64,000 nucleotides of DNA from Nitrospira_D sp019636945 (GTDB taxonomy: Bacteria; Nitrospirota; Nitrospiria; Nitrospirales; Nitrospiraceae), in NCBI RefSeq assembly GCF_047338595.1, contig NZ_JBLFBO010000004.1, forward strand, positions 62,001 to 126,000, written 5' to 3'. The position numbers were made by a program, and so were the translations under genes. Positions 50,560-60,337 of this stretch are shown here, in pieces (the stretch's first letter is position 1; every line of letters begins with the position of its first letter). The notes below the pieces were generated by a model, which was not told where the DNA came from, ran no database searches, and saw only the letters and a list, made by a program, of their open reading frames with translations.

Positions 50560-52476
50560 ATGGGCCTTTTAGTCGGCAAGCGCATATTTTCGATCGTGGC
50601 GCTCTGCATGATGGTCGGCCTCCTTCTGCTTCCGGTCGTCGTGGCGCTGCCTTCACTGGCCATCGGTGAAGAGACTCATGCGGGCGATGCGGTAAAGAAG
50701 GACGGGGATAAAGTCGAAAAAGGTCGGGATGTCTATTATAAGACCGAGGGTATCGTGTCTGGTGCTCCCGCTCCTAAGACGACGGATGGTGTGAAGGACT
50801 ATCCGAGGTATAACTTTGAGAGTCGCGTGTTGCTCTGGTTTGCGAACCAGCAGCATCTCTATTACGGCAGTTTTGTGTTGGCCGTGCCGATTTTCTGCAT
50901 GATCATCGAGTTTATGGGAGTTGTGACGAAGGATAAAGCGCTCGCGAAGCGCTACGATCAATTGGCGTATGACTTTATTAAGATCAGTCTTACGGCCTAC
51001 TCTCTCACTGCCATTTTGGGAGGTATTCTGATCTTTACCTTCCTGACTCTGTATCCGGCCTTCTTCTCATATTTGTCGGGCATCTTCCGTCCTGTCATGC
51101 ACATCTATGCATTGATGTTTGTGGCGGAGAGCGGAACTCTCTACATCTACTACTATGGCTGGGACAAGATGAGAGAGGGGTTCTTGAAGTGGATCCATTT
51201 GAGCATGTCGGTGGTCTTGAACGTCATTGGAACATTGCTCATGTTCCTTGCCAACTCGTGGATCGGCTTCATGATGTCGCCCGCCGGGGTCGATGAGCAG
51301 GGCCGCTACCTCGGAAATATTTGGCATGTGATTCACACTGCACTGTGGAACCCGCTTAACCTACACCGAATCCTGGGTAATATGGCGTTCGGCGGTGGTG
51401 TGGTTGCGGCGTATGCTGCGTACAAGTTCTTGGCCTCAAAAACAGATGAAGACCGAGCTCACTACGACTGGATGGGCTATATCGCTATGGCATTGGGTGT
51501 GGCATTTCTGATTCCATTGCCATTTGCCGGATATTGGCTCATGCGCGAGGTCTATGCCTATCGTCAGCAGATGGGTATCACGCTGATGGGTGGTTTGCTT
51601 GCCTGGTTGTTTATTATTCAGGCCACCATGATCGGGATTCTGTTCTTAAGCACCAATTACTATCTCTGGCAGGCCATGGGGCGTATGCGCGGGGCAGAGA
51701 AATATCAACGATACATCAAGTACCTGGTCTTCCTGCTCGCCTGCGGCTACATGGTCTTCATTACTCCGCACACAATGGTGATGACTCCGGCGGAGCTGAA
51801 GGCCATGGGAGGTCAGCAGCACCCAGTGTTAGGTAACTATGGGGTTATGTCTGCGAAAAACGGAGGCATTAACGTCATCATTACAACTACGGTCTTGAGT
51901 TTCGTCTGGTATATGCGAGGCAATAAAGTCTCAACTGTATCCTGGGCGAAGTTCGGGAACATCTTTATGGGTGTGTTCTTCGGCTGCGCCTATTTCAATA
52001 TTATTTTCCTCGCGGTGTACGGATATTATATTCCGGCAAACGTTCGGGTGGGTCTCTCTGTTCCTCAGGTGGCGACAACCCTGTCCTGTCTCTTCTTCAT
52101 GTTTGCGCTGAACAGCTTTATGATGAAGGGGGCCAAGCAAATGGGGCCGATTGAGTGGGGGAAGATTTCCGCTCGCTCGCAATATGCTCTTATTATGTTG
52201 GCGACCGCGTTTACCTGGATGATGGGATTGATGGGCTATATTCGCTCATCGGTCCGGCTCTTCTGGCATGTCAATGAGATCATGCGCGACAATTCTCCTT
52301 GGGCTTATACCCATACGGTAGGATTTGCCGCCAATATGATTTCGGCCAATGTGTTGTTTTTCTGGATTACGATTCTCTTTGTTTTCTGGTTGGGTAGCTT
52401 AACGGCGAAAAAGGTTCCGGTTGAGTCCAAAGCCGGAATACCTGGTAGTGTTCCGCAGCCGGCGCCCAGTCATTAA
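50560..52476 (+). CDS. cytochrome bd-like oxidase catalytic subunit (copy 2)
   Basis: 638 residues, clearly paralogous to the 45128-47002 protein across the whole length: DVYYKTEGIVSGAPAP after the first helix, His in FANQQHLYYGSFVLAVPIF, Glu in FVAESGTLYIYYYGWDK, HVIHTALWNPLNLHRILG, and GGQQHPVLGNYGVMSAKNG. Copy 2 has a long hydrophilic Asp/Lys segment after its signal helix. It is followed by two cytochromes c and an NxrC-like protein, suggesting that cytochrome c rather than quinol is the electron donor; this is inference. Confidence 0.87.
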   Translation: MGLLVGKRIFSIVALCMMVGLLLLPVVVALPSLAIGEETHAGDAVKKDGDKVEKGRDVYYKTEGIVSGAPAPKTTDGVKDYPRYNFESRVLLWFANQQHLYYGSFVLAVPIFCMIIEFMGVVTKDKALAKRYDQLAYDFIKISLTAYSLTAILGGILIFTFLTLYPAFFSYLSGIFRPVMHIYALMFVAESGTLYIYYYGWDKMREGFLKWIHLSMSVVLNVIGTLLMFLANSWIGFMMSPAGVDEQGRYLGNIWHVIHTALWNPLNLHRILGNMAFGGGVVAAYAAYKFLASKTDEDRAHYDWMGYIAMALGVAFLIPLPFAGYWLMREVYAYRQQMGITLMGGLLAWLFIIQATMIGILFLSTNYYLWQAMGRMRGAEKYQRYIKYLVFLLACGYMVFITPHTMVMTPAELKAMGGQQHPVLGNYGVMSAKNGGINVIITTTVLSFVWYMRGNKVSTVSWAKFGNIFMGVFFGCAYFNIIFLAVYGYYIPANVRVGLSVPQVATTLSCLFFMFALNSFMMKGAKQMGPIEWGKISARSQYALIMLATAFTWMMGLMGYIRSSVRLFWHVNEIMRDNSPWAYTHTVGFAANMISANVLFFWITILFVFWLGSLTAKKVPVESKAGIPGSVPQPAPSH

Positions 52477-52558
52477 CCTGTGTCTTCTTTGATAGTCGGC
52501 TCAACGGACGGGTGGGGACATATCCTCGCCAGTGTTGTAGCTGTAGGAGGTCACGACC

Positions 52559-53863
52559 TTGGGTAATTTGATTGCAGAAGCACTGTCGATGGGTTGGATG
52601 GCCCTGGCCATCCTTGCGGGTCTGCTGGTTTATTTTCAGGTAAGCATCAGCGACCCTGCTGCGAAGAAGCGCGCAGTATTTAAGACGTTCATTGGGATTA
52701 TCTCCTGCTTCCTCCTCTTTATGGCGATCGCCAACTATAAGACGAACTTCTATGGCGAAAGCCGGTTGCTTCCGGTCTCATTGGTGATGATCACGGTGAC
52801 CACCTTTATTATGGCGCTGTACTTCACCAACCTTAGCGCCCTCTTAAAGATCGGTGGCATGATGTTCTTCGTGGCTGCGTTTCTATCCGGTTATGGGAAC
52901 TGGCTTCCCCAAGTGGAAGGCGGTTTTCCCCCGGTGGAGGAGAAGGTTACGTGGGAAACCATGTCCACTCAGCAGCTCGCTGACAAGGGTGAGGAAATTA
53001 TCTTTGGCGGCGTCGGAAAGAATAAGGAGCAAGGTGCAATCGGTAAGGGGCAATGCCCGCTTTGCCATGCCTTCCATGCTGGGATGCTCGGTGAGCGAGC
53101 GCCGAACTTGTTGGGCTTACCGACTCGCAAAGAGCGACTGGAAGACCCCAAGTATTCTAAGGGTAACCCGTCTAAGCGTGAGTATTCCGTCAAGGAAGCA
53201 TTCCCTGGTTCGGGCACTGCTGAAACTGTGCAGGAATATATTGCAGAATCACACGCCTGTCCCAGTTGCTATGTCGTTGCCGGTTATGGGGTAAAGGGTA
53301 CGAACGATAAAGAAAGCCCGATGCCGTCGATCCATAAGCCGCCGATATCTCTCAGTCTCGCAGAGCTTGCAGCGGTTGACACATGGATGTATGCCCGAGA
53401 GGGAGTCGAGCCTCCTTCATTCGATGAAATTGTGAAGTCGTATGAGAAGTTCGTTCCCGAGGCAGATCGACCCAAGCAGGCAGACGACAAGCCTGCAGGG
53501 GCCACCTCGCTGCTGGCGGATGGTTCAGAGCCAGTTGATCAAATTTTTGCCAAGGCTCAGTGTGTGTCATGCCATACCATCCCTGGTATTCCTGGTGCCA
53601 TGGGGACAATTGGACCCAAGCTCGAAGAGGGGACAACGGCTCCGCAACGTATAAAGGATCCAGCCTACAAGGGCACGGCAAAGTCAGCTGCTGAATATAT
53701 TATGGAGTCCATCGTTGATCCGAGCGCCTATGTTGTAAAACCATTCCCGGATAAGACCATGCCGGCTATCTTTGGTCAAAAATTGAGCGCTGGAGCATTG
53801 AAGAAAATCGTTGACTACTTGTCGCAAGTGAAAACCGGAGCGCCACCACCAAAGGTTTCTTAG
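52559..53863 (+). CDS. membrane-anchored dihaem cytochrome c
   Basis: 434 residues. Four N-terminal helices (WMALAILAGLLVYFQV, FIGIISCFLLFMAIANY, VSLVMITVTTFIMALYF, IGGMMFFVAAFLSGYG) anchor two periplasmic cytochrome c domains with haem motifs CPLCH near residue 166 and CVSCH near 334. Between them lies CPSCY (residue about 233), a haem-like motif that lacks the His ligand. The start is TTG at 52559, decided by AGGAGG 8 bases upstream. It follows the bd-like subunit by 82 bases. Confidence 0.85.
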   Translation: MGNLIAEALSMGWMALAILAGLLVYFQVSISDPAAKKRAVFKTFIGIISCFLLFMAIANYKTNFYGESRLLPVSLVMITVTTFIMALYFTNLSALLKIGGMMFFVAAFLSGYGNWLPQVEGGFPPVEEKVTWETMSTQQLADKGEEIIFGGVGKNKEQGAIGKGQCPLCHAFHAGMLGERAPNLLGLPTRKERLEDPKYSKGNPSKREYSVKEAFPGSGTAETVQEYIAESHACPSCYVVAGYGVKGTNDKESPMPSIHKPPISLSLAELAAVDTWMYAREGVEPPSFDEIVKSYEKFVPEADRPKQADDKPAGATSLLADGSEPVDQIFAKAQCVSCHTIPGIPGAMGTIGPKLEEGTTAPQRIKDPAYKGTAKSAAEYIMESIVDPSAYVVKPFPDKTMPAIFGQKLSAGALKKIVDYLSQVKTGAPPPKVS

Positions 53864-53905
53864 GATCCGGTTATCTGTCATGCGGAGAGTAAAGGGAGTT
53901 TGCCG

Positions 53906-54943
53906 ATGAAAGCATTGATGTCTCTTGGTGCCTTGATAGGGGTAGCGGGGCTGCTCCTATTGGGTGGAATGATATTTGATGTCGTTCCATCCACTACCGT
54001 GCGATTAGTCGAAGGGTATATGCCGATCCAGCTGTTGCTCGAAGTGGCATGCTATGTGATCGGTTTTACCGGGTTGAGCTATATGATGAATGCAATGGGA
54101 ATGGCTCTCCCGAGGTTTTGGCAAGGGATCGGCTTCTGGATCTTTCTGATGGTCTATCTCAAATATCGCGTCTATCCGCCAATTCCTTTCAGCGTGCGCG
54201 CGATGTATGGAACGGTGGGACTTGTCACCGTGTTCATGTGGGTGTCTGCCAATGAAGAGGATTGGAAGAAGTTTAAGCAGCCGATCATGAACGTCCTTGA
54301 TGCACAGACAGGAATAAACAGGCTGCTCAGATATGTGTACCTCGTGCTCATTCCAATTCTTATTGGGGGATTTTCCTTCAATGCAATGATGCCGAAGTCT
54401 GAAGAGCCTATCGAGCTTCGGACGGTTCATCCTGCGCCTCCTGCCAGTACGAAGGTGCACGGGAAGACGTATACGCTCCAGACTTCCCAGAACCCCTATC
54501 GGGTCAACCCGGAAGGGAAGTACGATCAAGAGTTTTCGAATGCCAATATTGTTGAGCAGGGAATGGGGCGTTTGATGAAGCCAAATGCCAATCCCTGGGA
54601 TGAAAAAAACCAAGGTTATCTGAAGTACGTCAGGGAGGGTGGAGAGATTTTCTTCCAAAATTGCCATTTCTGCCACGGTGATAACCTGAATGGTCGAGGG
54701 CTTCACGCCTTTGCCTTCAATCCGATTCCAGCAAACTTTACCGATCCAGGTACGATCGCGCAGCTGCAAGAAACCTTTATCTTCTGGCGTGTGTCGAAGG
54801 GCGGTATCGGTTTGCCTAATGAAGGTTTTCCCTGGGCATCAGTCATGCCCCCATGGGAACAACACCTGACCGTGGATGAAATTTGGAAAGTCGTTTTGTT
54901 TGAATATTGGCACACCGGCTACTATCCACGGACTTGGGATTAG
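53906..54943 (+). CDS. membrane-anchored monohaem cytochrome c
   Basis: 345 residues with about five N-terminal helices (ALIGVAGLLLLGGMIF, LLLEVACYVIGFTGL, IGFWIFLMVYLKY, LVTVFMWV, YLVLIPILIGGFSF) followed by a periplasmic cytochrome c domain with CHFCH near residue 252 and the distal Met likely in SVMPPWEQH. The ATG at 53906 has GGGAG 8 bases upstream. The domain is similar to the cytochrome units in the next protein. It continues the electron-transfer cluster. Confidence 0.85.
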   Translation: MKALMSLGALIGVAGLLLLGGMIFDVVPSTTVRLVEGYMPIQLLLEVACYVIGFTGLSYMMNAMGMALPRFWQGIGFWIFLMVYLKYRVYPPIPFSVRAMYGTVGLVTVFMWVSANEEDWKKFKQPIMNVLDAQTGINRLLRYVYLVLIPILIGGFSFNAMMPKSEEPIELRTVHPAPPASTKVHGKTYTLQTSQNPYRVNPEGKYDQEFSNANIVEQGMGRLMKPNANPWDEKNQGYLKYVREGGEIFFQNCHFCHGDNLNGRGLHAFAFNPIPANFTDPGTIAQLQETFIFWRVSKGGIGLPNEGFPWASVMPPWEQHLTVDEIWKVVLFEYWHTGYYPRTWD

Positions 54944-54999
54944 TCGCCATCTCTCTTGATAATGCCAAACCAAACATAATGAAGATTATGAGGCCAAAC

Positions 55000-56772
55000 A
55001 TGATGGACAGTATGACTCAGAAGGCCGGGATCATCGCGGCTGCAGCCTTCGGAGTGGTGTTAGTGTCTACTGCGGGATATTCGTCGGTTTCAGCGCAAGG
55101 ACTTCCTGAGGGCTTCAAAAAGGGTGAGCTTGCAGCTGAACCTTCGGCGGAAATGATTGAAGCAGGGAAACGAGTTTATTTTACAAAGTGCGTATGGTGT
55201 CACGGGGTAGATGGAGCCGGTGACGGACCTGGTGCCGATCGTCTCTGGCCTCGCCCGCGCAACTTCAACCAGGGTACTTTTAAAATTCGCCATACGGCCA
55301 GCGGCGAGTTGCCGTTGTTTGATGCCAAGAAACCGATTCCGGGTCAAAACGATCTCTTCGAAACTGTGACGCACGGTCTCCCCGGTTCTGCGATGCCCCC
55401 GTGGGAAGGTATCTTGAGCGAGGAGCAGAGGCAGCAAGTCCTTTCTTTTGTGACTACCCAACTCGTCAAAGATCGGAAATTCACCGATAAGCAGTCCGAG
55501 TCTCAGACGGTGCTGCAGTTGGCTGATTTGAAGCCAAAGCCTGCTACCGACGAAAGTAAGAAGCGCGGTGGTGAGTTAATCGTCGAAAAAAAGTGCGTGG
55601 AATGTCATGGGATGGAAGGTCGGGGTGATGGAAACGCCTTCAACCTGAAGGACGACTGGGGCTTCTCCATTCAGCCGGCCAATTGGCATAAGTGCTGGAA
55701 TTTCCGTGGCAGCCGTCAGGACCCGTACAATGTGAGCAATATTTTTCGAACCTTCTCAACAGGTATCAACGGGACACCGATGCCTTCATTTGCAGACAAC
55801 ACCAGCGTAGATGAACGCTGGGATATTGCCAATTTTGTCAACTCTCTCTGTGAGAGAGATCCGTTGGGTAACCCATTACCCATTGATCCTCTGACTGATA
55901 AACCAAAAATCAATTTCGTCATTCCATCAGATATGGTCGAAGGGGAAATCCCGACCGATCTTGAGCATGAAGCATGGAAAAAGGCTCCAAAGCGATATGT
56001 GGCGATGGGTGGACAGATTACCCACAAGCCGAGGAACTTTGTGAATCGGCTCGATGATATCTGGGTGCGATCGCTCTACAACGATAAGCACATTGTCTAT
56101 CTGCTTGAGTGGGATGACCGGACGAAGAGCGTGGCAGAGGGGAAGCTCCCGTGGGCTCCTACGCAAGTCAATATCGATATCAAAGAACAGGATCCCAAGA
56201 CCGGAGAAGAGGGATCCATCGCAGCTCAGCAGAATAATTATGCGGTCTACAATGATGCCATTGCCATTGAAACCGCCGTCAAGTGGAAAGAACTCCCGGC
56301 TCCGATCAAGCCGCGGTACTTGTTCGGCACGAACGAACAATTCCCTGTGGACATCGTGAAGTGGGAAGCAGATGGATCTCTTCGTGCCTTCAAAGGGACT
56401 GGCTGGGATAAGGACTTTGAAGAGCGTGATAATTACGAAGAGGCCATGAAGCTTCTGAAGGCGGAGTGGAAGAATGGCCGGTGGTACGTCATGATTCAGC
56501 GGCCAGTGGGAAATAAGAAGGATCAGGATTACGATGAGGATACCTTCTTTGAGGTGGGCCAGTATATCCCGACCGTCTTCTTTGCCTGGGATGGTCATAA
56601 TGGTGATGCAGGCCGTAAGATGGCCGTGTCGGCCTTCTACTACACCTTCATGAATCCACCGGTTCCTCAGGAAACGTATATTTATCCGGTCGTGATTGCT
56701 GTCGGTGTGGTTCTCCTTGAGGGGTGGGTTCTGACCCGCCGTTCAAATAAGAAAAAAGGAAAGACGCTGTAG
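55000..56772 (+). CDS. NxrC-like dihaem cytochrome with DMSO-reductase gamma-type domain
   Basis: 590 residues: Sec signal (IIAAAAFGVVLVSTAGYSS), two cytochrome c domains (CVWCH near residue 65, CVECH near 199), then a beta-rich domain of the ethylbenzene dehydrogenase gamma/NarI-unrelated haem-b type (from about residue 330; TDLEHEAWKKAPKRYVAMGG onward), and a C-terminal helix (IYPVVIAVGVVLLEGWVLT). This matches candidate gamma subunits (NxrC) of Nitrospira nitrite oxidoreductase. No nxrA or nxrB is in the window. ATG at 55000 chosen for the GAGG 6 bases before it; several ATGs nearby are possible. Confidence 0.8.
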   Translation: MMDSMTQKAGIIAAAAFGVVLVSTAGYSSVSAQGLPEGFKKGELAAEPSAEMIEAGKRVYFTKCVWCHGVDGAGDGPGADRLWPRPRNFNQGTFKIRHTASGELPLFDAKKPIPGQNDLFETVTHGLPGSAMPPWEGILSEEQRQQVLSFVTTQLVKDRKFTDKQSESQTVLQLADLKPKPATDESKKRGGELIVEKKCVECHGMEGRGDGNAFNLKDDWGFSIQPANWHKCWNFRGSRQDPYNVSNIFRTFSTGINGTPMPSFADNTSVDERWDIANFVNSLCERDPLGNPLPIDPLTDKPKINFVIPSDMVEGEIPTDLEHEAWKKAPKRYVAMGGQITHKPRNFVNRLDDIWVRSLYNDKHIVYLLEWDDRTKSVAEGKLPWAPTQVNIDIKEQDPKTGEEGSIAAQQNNYAVYNDAIAIETAVKWKELPAPIKPRYLFGTNEQFPVDIVKWEADGSLRAFKGTGWDKDFEERDNYEEAMKLLKAEWKNGRWYVMIQRPVGNKKDQDYDEDTFFEVGQYIPTVFFAWDGHNGDAGRKMAVSAFYYTFMNPPVPQETYIYPVVIAVGVVLLEGWVLTRRSNKKKGKTL

Positions 56773-56809
56773 TTTCATTTGAAACTAGAGCTGAGGTTGT
56801 CAGCTTGAA

Positions 56810-56837
56810 GGGGGTGGGGTAACCCACCCCCTTTTTT
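56810..56837 (+). terminator. rho-independent terminator of the respiratory cluster
   Basis: GGGGGTGGG and CCCACCCCC form a perfect 9-pair stem with loop GTAA, followed by six T residues. It closes the cluster after the NxrC-like gene. Confidence 0.92.
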
Positions 56838-56858
56838 ATTTTGGACGGTGATGGATTC

Positions 56859-57497
56859 ATGATCTCCGATGTCACAGGGATTCTTCTGGCAGGTGGAAAG
56901 AGTAGGCGGATGGGAGCTGATAAGCGATTTCTTACCGTGGGGGAGCAGACCCTCCTGGAAAGGAGTTGCAACATCCTTTCTCGGATTTTTGAGCGTGTCT
57001 GTATCGTTATTGCTCAGGATAGTCAGCCTCTCGAAACTCCTGTCCCGGTCCTTCGTGATCTGATTCCCTCGTGCGGAAGTCTCGGGGGGATGTATACCGG
57101 TCTACATCAGGCTGCGACGCCGTATATTTTTCTCTCTGCCTGTGACATGCCCTTTATCCATGCCGATCTCATACGGTATATGGTTGACGTAAAAGACGAG
57201 GTGGATATCGTTCTTGGCTATTGGAACGGTCGACCTCAACCGACTCATGCGGTCTACAGCCGAAACTGTCTGTCGGTTGTGGAGGCGCTCGTTCGTAGCG
57301 GTGATCTCAAGCTACAAAGGCTGCTTACAACTCCTGCACTCCGTGTGCGTCTGATCACGGAGGATGAGATTCGAAAAATTGACCCCGAGGGGCGATCGTT
57401 TCTGAATGTCAATACACCGTCCGATCTTGAGCTTGCTCGCTCCCTCTGCGCTGATCAAAGGGAAGACCGAGGCGGTGCTCCCTCAGAACGCGCATGA
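56859..57497 (+). CDS. mobA: molybdenum cofactor guanylyltransferase MobA
   Basis: Joins GMP to molybdopterin, giving the MGD cofactor of DMSO-reductase-family enzymes such as NXR and nitrate reductase. The signature TGILLAGGKSRRMGADK is at the N-terminus, with LRDLIPSCGSLGGMYTGL and FLSACDMPFI as further nucleotide-binding blocks. 212 residues. The ATG at 56859 is preferred to one six codons upstream. It follows the cluster terminator, so it probably has its own promoter. Its end overlaps the next gene by ATGA. Confidence 0.92.
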   Translation: MISDVTGILLAGGKSRRMGADKRFLTVGEQTLLERSCNILSRIFERVCIVIAQDSQPLETPVPVLRDLIPSCGSLGGMYTGLHQAATPYIFLSACDMPFIHADLIRYMVDVKDEVDIVLGYWNGRPQPTHAVYSRNCLSVVEALVRSGDLKLQRLLTTPALRVRLITEDEIRKIDPEGRSFLNVNTPSDLELARSLCADQREDRGGAPSERA

Positions 57498-58480
57498 CAC
57501 GGTCGTTAGTCATTGTGCATCCGGGCGCTCTGGGAGATGTCTTGTTGGCCGTACCGGCGATCCGGCGACTCGGAGCTCGGTACGACGGGCGAGAGATTCT
57601 GCTGATTGCCCAGGGTTCTATCGGTCGATTGCTTGTCACGTGTGGCATCGTCAATCACTGGATGTCGTGGGACGGACCAGGTGGGGCCGGGCTCTTTTCA
57701 AGGGGCGCTCCACTACCGGGTGAGCTCAAGACGTGGTTGAATCGATGTGATGCTGCAGTTGCCTGGATGGATGACAACGAGGACGCGCTTCGCGCCACTT
57801 TCCGGGAATTCCATATTGGACAAGTATGGATCCAATCTCCATCCTCTCCTGTCTTACGCGCGAAGCATCAAAGCGATCGTTTTCTTGAAATAGTGGAAGA
57901 ACCCGCCGGTGATGGGTTGTCAGAGAGATTTGTCCAAGTCTCTCCGGATATTGTGGAAACGGGAAGTGCCTGTCTTCAGCGTATCGGGATTCCGAGGGGA
58001 CGGCCATTTGTGCTGGTGCATCCTGGAAGCGGCAGCGCGCACAAGTGTCTCCATCCAATTACCATTGCGGATGTCATTCAGGGGCTTGGTCAAAAGGGCC
58101 TGTTCCCGGTTGTCATCGAGGGACCGGCTGATCAGCATGCGGTTGAGCACCTACTGAAGGTCATCAGGCCAAGACCTCCAATTCTTCAAAATCTTGAACT
58201 CACGGCGCTTGCCGGAATTCTGGTTAAAGCGGGATTCTATCTCGGTCATGACTCGGGTGTGACCCATCTGGCTGCTCTCCTCGGTGTCCGCACTGTTGCC
58301 GTCTTTGGACCAACCGACCCAGCTCGGTGGAGACCTCTTGGGGATCACGTGACGATTGTGCAAGGGCCATCCTGTCTCTGTCCATCATGGGATGATGTGC
58401 GAGAATGTCATGAAAAGCCTTGTTTGGGTGTGCCGACGGATCAGATTTTCACATCGCTCGAAGCGGCTGGATTAACATAG
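57494..58480 (+). CDS. glycosyltransferase family 9 (heptosyltransferase-like)
   Basis: 328 residues of the GT-B fold. The N-terminus VIVHPGALGDVLLAVPAIRR and the C-terminal GHDSGVTHLAALLGVRTVAVFGPTDP (in parts: GHDSGVTHLAALLG, VRTVAVFGPTDP) are the GT9 hallmarks, with VLVHPGSGSAHKCLHP as the donor-binding loop. It probably adds a sugar to lipopolysaccharide core. Coupled to mobA by a 4-base overlap, though the functions are unrelated. Confidence 0.88.
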   Translation: MTRSLVIVHPGALGDVLLAVPAIRRLGARYDGREILLIAQGSIGRLLVTCGIVNHWMSWDGPGGAGLFSRGAPLPGELKTWLNRCDAAVAWMDDNEDALRATFREFHIGQVWIQSPSSPVLRAKHQSDRFLEIVEEPAGDGLSERFVQVSPDIVETGSACLQRIGIPRGRPFVLVHPGSGSAHKCLHPITIADVIQGLGQKGLFPVVIEGPADQHAVEHLLKVIRPRPPILQNLELTALAGILVKAGFYLGHDSGVTHLAALLGVRTVAVFGPTDPARWRPLGDHVTIVQGPSCLCPSWDDVRECHEKPCLGVPTDQIFTSLEAAGLT

Positions 58481-58607
58481 TATTGGCCGGAACCCCTCGG
58501 AATTCAAAGTAAACCGCCTTGTCTCTCGCTATCTCATAATGCTAGAGTGCTCCGTTGATTTCCGTGTGTTAGTCACGGCTGAGGGAATTATTTTGTCGCC
58601 AGGTATC

Positions 58608-60317
58608 GTGCAAGGAAAGGTCGCCACCGCTCTGCTCACGGCTCTCAATGGGGCAAAGCAAAAGGGGCAGCTACGGACGGCGGTCTGGCCGACGCTGAGT
58701 TTGGATGCCCCCAAGCGACCGGAATGGGGAGACCTGGCCTCAACCGTGGCGATGTCTCTGGCGGCTTCTGAGCAGAAGGCGCCTCATGATATTGCGCAGA
58801 TCATTGTAGACAACCTCCCTGAGCGAGACCGATTGTTTGATCGTGTGGAAATCATGAGGCCGGGGTTTTTGAATCTCACCGTCAAGCCGGCTCTTTGGCA
58901 GGAAGTTGTTCGAGAGATCGCGGTGCAGGGCCAGTCATATGGCCGAACGGATATTGGGGCTGGACGTCGAGTGTTGGTTGAGTATGTGAGCGCCAATCCG
59001 ACTGGTCCGTTGCATGTCGGCCACGGTAGAGGAGCTGCGGTTGGACAGGCCGTCGTCCGGTTATTGAATGCGATCGGGTACGATGCCGTGGGCGAGTATT
59101 ATATCAACGACGCCGGACGACAAATGAAATTGCTGGGCGCATCCGTCTATGCTCGGTACCAAGAATTGTCCGGACGGACCATCGCATTTCCCGAAGACGG
59201 CTATCATGGTTCGTACATTACAGCGGTGGCCCAGCAGATCAAGGCCCAGCTCGACAGTGTTGCTGAAAAGCTGAATCCTGCCGATCTTGAAGCTCGCTGT
59301 CGGTCGCTTGCGTATGAAATGCTGCTGGGACTTATCCGTGAGGACCTTCGGTCGTTCGGCATCGAGATCCAATCCTGGTTCAGCGAAGCGTCCCTTCTGG
59401 AATCCAAAGCCATTGAACAGGCTTTGGATGAATTGAAAGCCAGGGAGCTCCTGTTCCACCAAGAGGGTGCATGGTGGTTTCGGGCGTCCCTGTACGGCGA
59501 TGAAAAGGACCGTGTTGTCAAGAAACAGGATGGTGAGTATACGTACCTGGCCTCCGATATCGCCTACCATCATGACAAGCTGCGGCGTGGCTATGATCTC
59601 CTGATCAATGTGTTCGGTGCCGACCACCACGGGTATGTTCCACGCATGCAGGCCGTCATGCAGGCCTACGGACATCCCAAAGATCGTCTCCAGGTCGTAT
59701 TGGTTCAGCTGGTGAAGCTGCTCCGGGACGGCGTCGAAGTGAAGATGTCCAAGCGGACCGGTGAGTTCATCACCATGCGGGAAGTGATTGATGAGGTTGG
59801 GGCTGATGCGGCGAAGTTTTATTTTCTCATGCGGGATTCCAAAACTCACTTGGAGTTTGATTTGGAGTTGGCCAAGCAGCGTTCCAGCGACAACCCGGTG
59901 TACTATGTGCAGTACGCTCATGCAAGAATTTGCAGCCTCTGGCGTGTCGCCTCTGAACGAGGCATTGTCCGTCCATCGGCGAGTGACGTGGATCTCACGG
60001 TACTTACGGATCCGGACGAGTTGGGCTTGATCAAGAAGGTGGCTGCGTATCCCGAGGTGCTTCAGGCAAGCGCGCTGGCTTTTGAGCCGCACCGGGTGAC
60101 GTATTACCTTCAGCAGTTGGCGGCGCTCCTGCACACATTCTATAACAAGCACCGGATTCTCCCTCCGGCTGGTGGGCCAGATGCTGATGAATCGGTGGCG
60201 ACTGAAGTGCTCACACCCAGCCGCACAGCTGCACGGCTGGTCTTGATGGCAGCGGTCCAGCAGGTGATTCACAATGGGCTAGACGTGTTGGGGCTGTCGG
60301 CTCCTGAACAGATGTAG
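58608..60317 (+). CDS. argS: arginyl-tRNA synthetase
   Basis: Class I synthetase that charges tRNA-Arg. The HIGH motif appears as HVGHGRG (in SANPTGPLHVGHGRG), the KMSKS equivalent as KMSKRTGEF, and the DALR anticodon-binding domain is at the C-terminus (VYYVQYAHARI onwards). The GTG at 58608 gives an N-terminus (VQGKVATALLTAL) that lines up with the start of known enzymes; an ATG 23 codons upstream is in frame but the added residues look untypical. Confidence 0.95.
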   Translation: MQGKVATALLTALNGAKQKGQLRTAVWPTLSLDAPKRPEWGDLASTVAMSLAASEQKAPHDIAQIIVDNLPERDRLFDRVEIMRPGFLNLTVKPALWQEVVREIAVQGQSYGRTDIGAGRRVLVEYVSANPTGPLHVGHGRGAAVGQAVVRLLNAIGYDAVGEYYINDAGRQMKLLGASVYARYQELSGRTIAFPEDGYHGSYITAVAQQIKAQLDSVAEKLNPADLEARCRSLAYEMLLGLIREDLRSFGIEIQSWFSEASLLESKAIEQALDELKARELLFHQEGAWWFRASLYGDEKDRVVKKQDGEYTYLASDIAYHHDKLRRGYDLLINVFGADHHGYVPRMQAVMQAYGHPKDRLQVVLVQLVKLLRDGVEVKMSKRTGEFITMREVIDEVGADAAKFYFLMRDSKTHLEFDLELAKQRSSDNPVYYVQYAHARICSLWRVASERGIVRPSASDVDLTVLTDPDELGLIKKVAAYPEVLQASALAFEPHRVTYYLQQLAALLHTFYNKHRILPPAGGPDADESVATEVLTPSRTAARLVLMAAVQQVIHNGLDVLGLSAPEQM

Positions 60318-60337
60318 TTCACCACCCTCCACGAACG

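Noticed and set aside
56841..56858. Upstream ATG for MobA.
   Set aside because: The added residues are not conserved in the family and the frame begins almost inside the T-run of the terminator.
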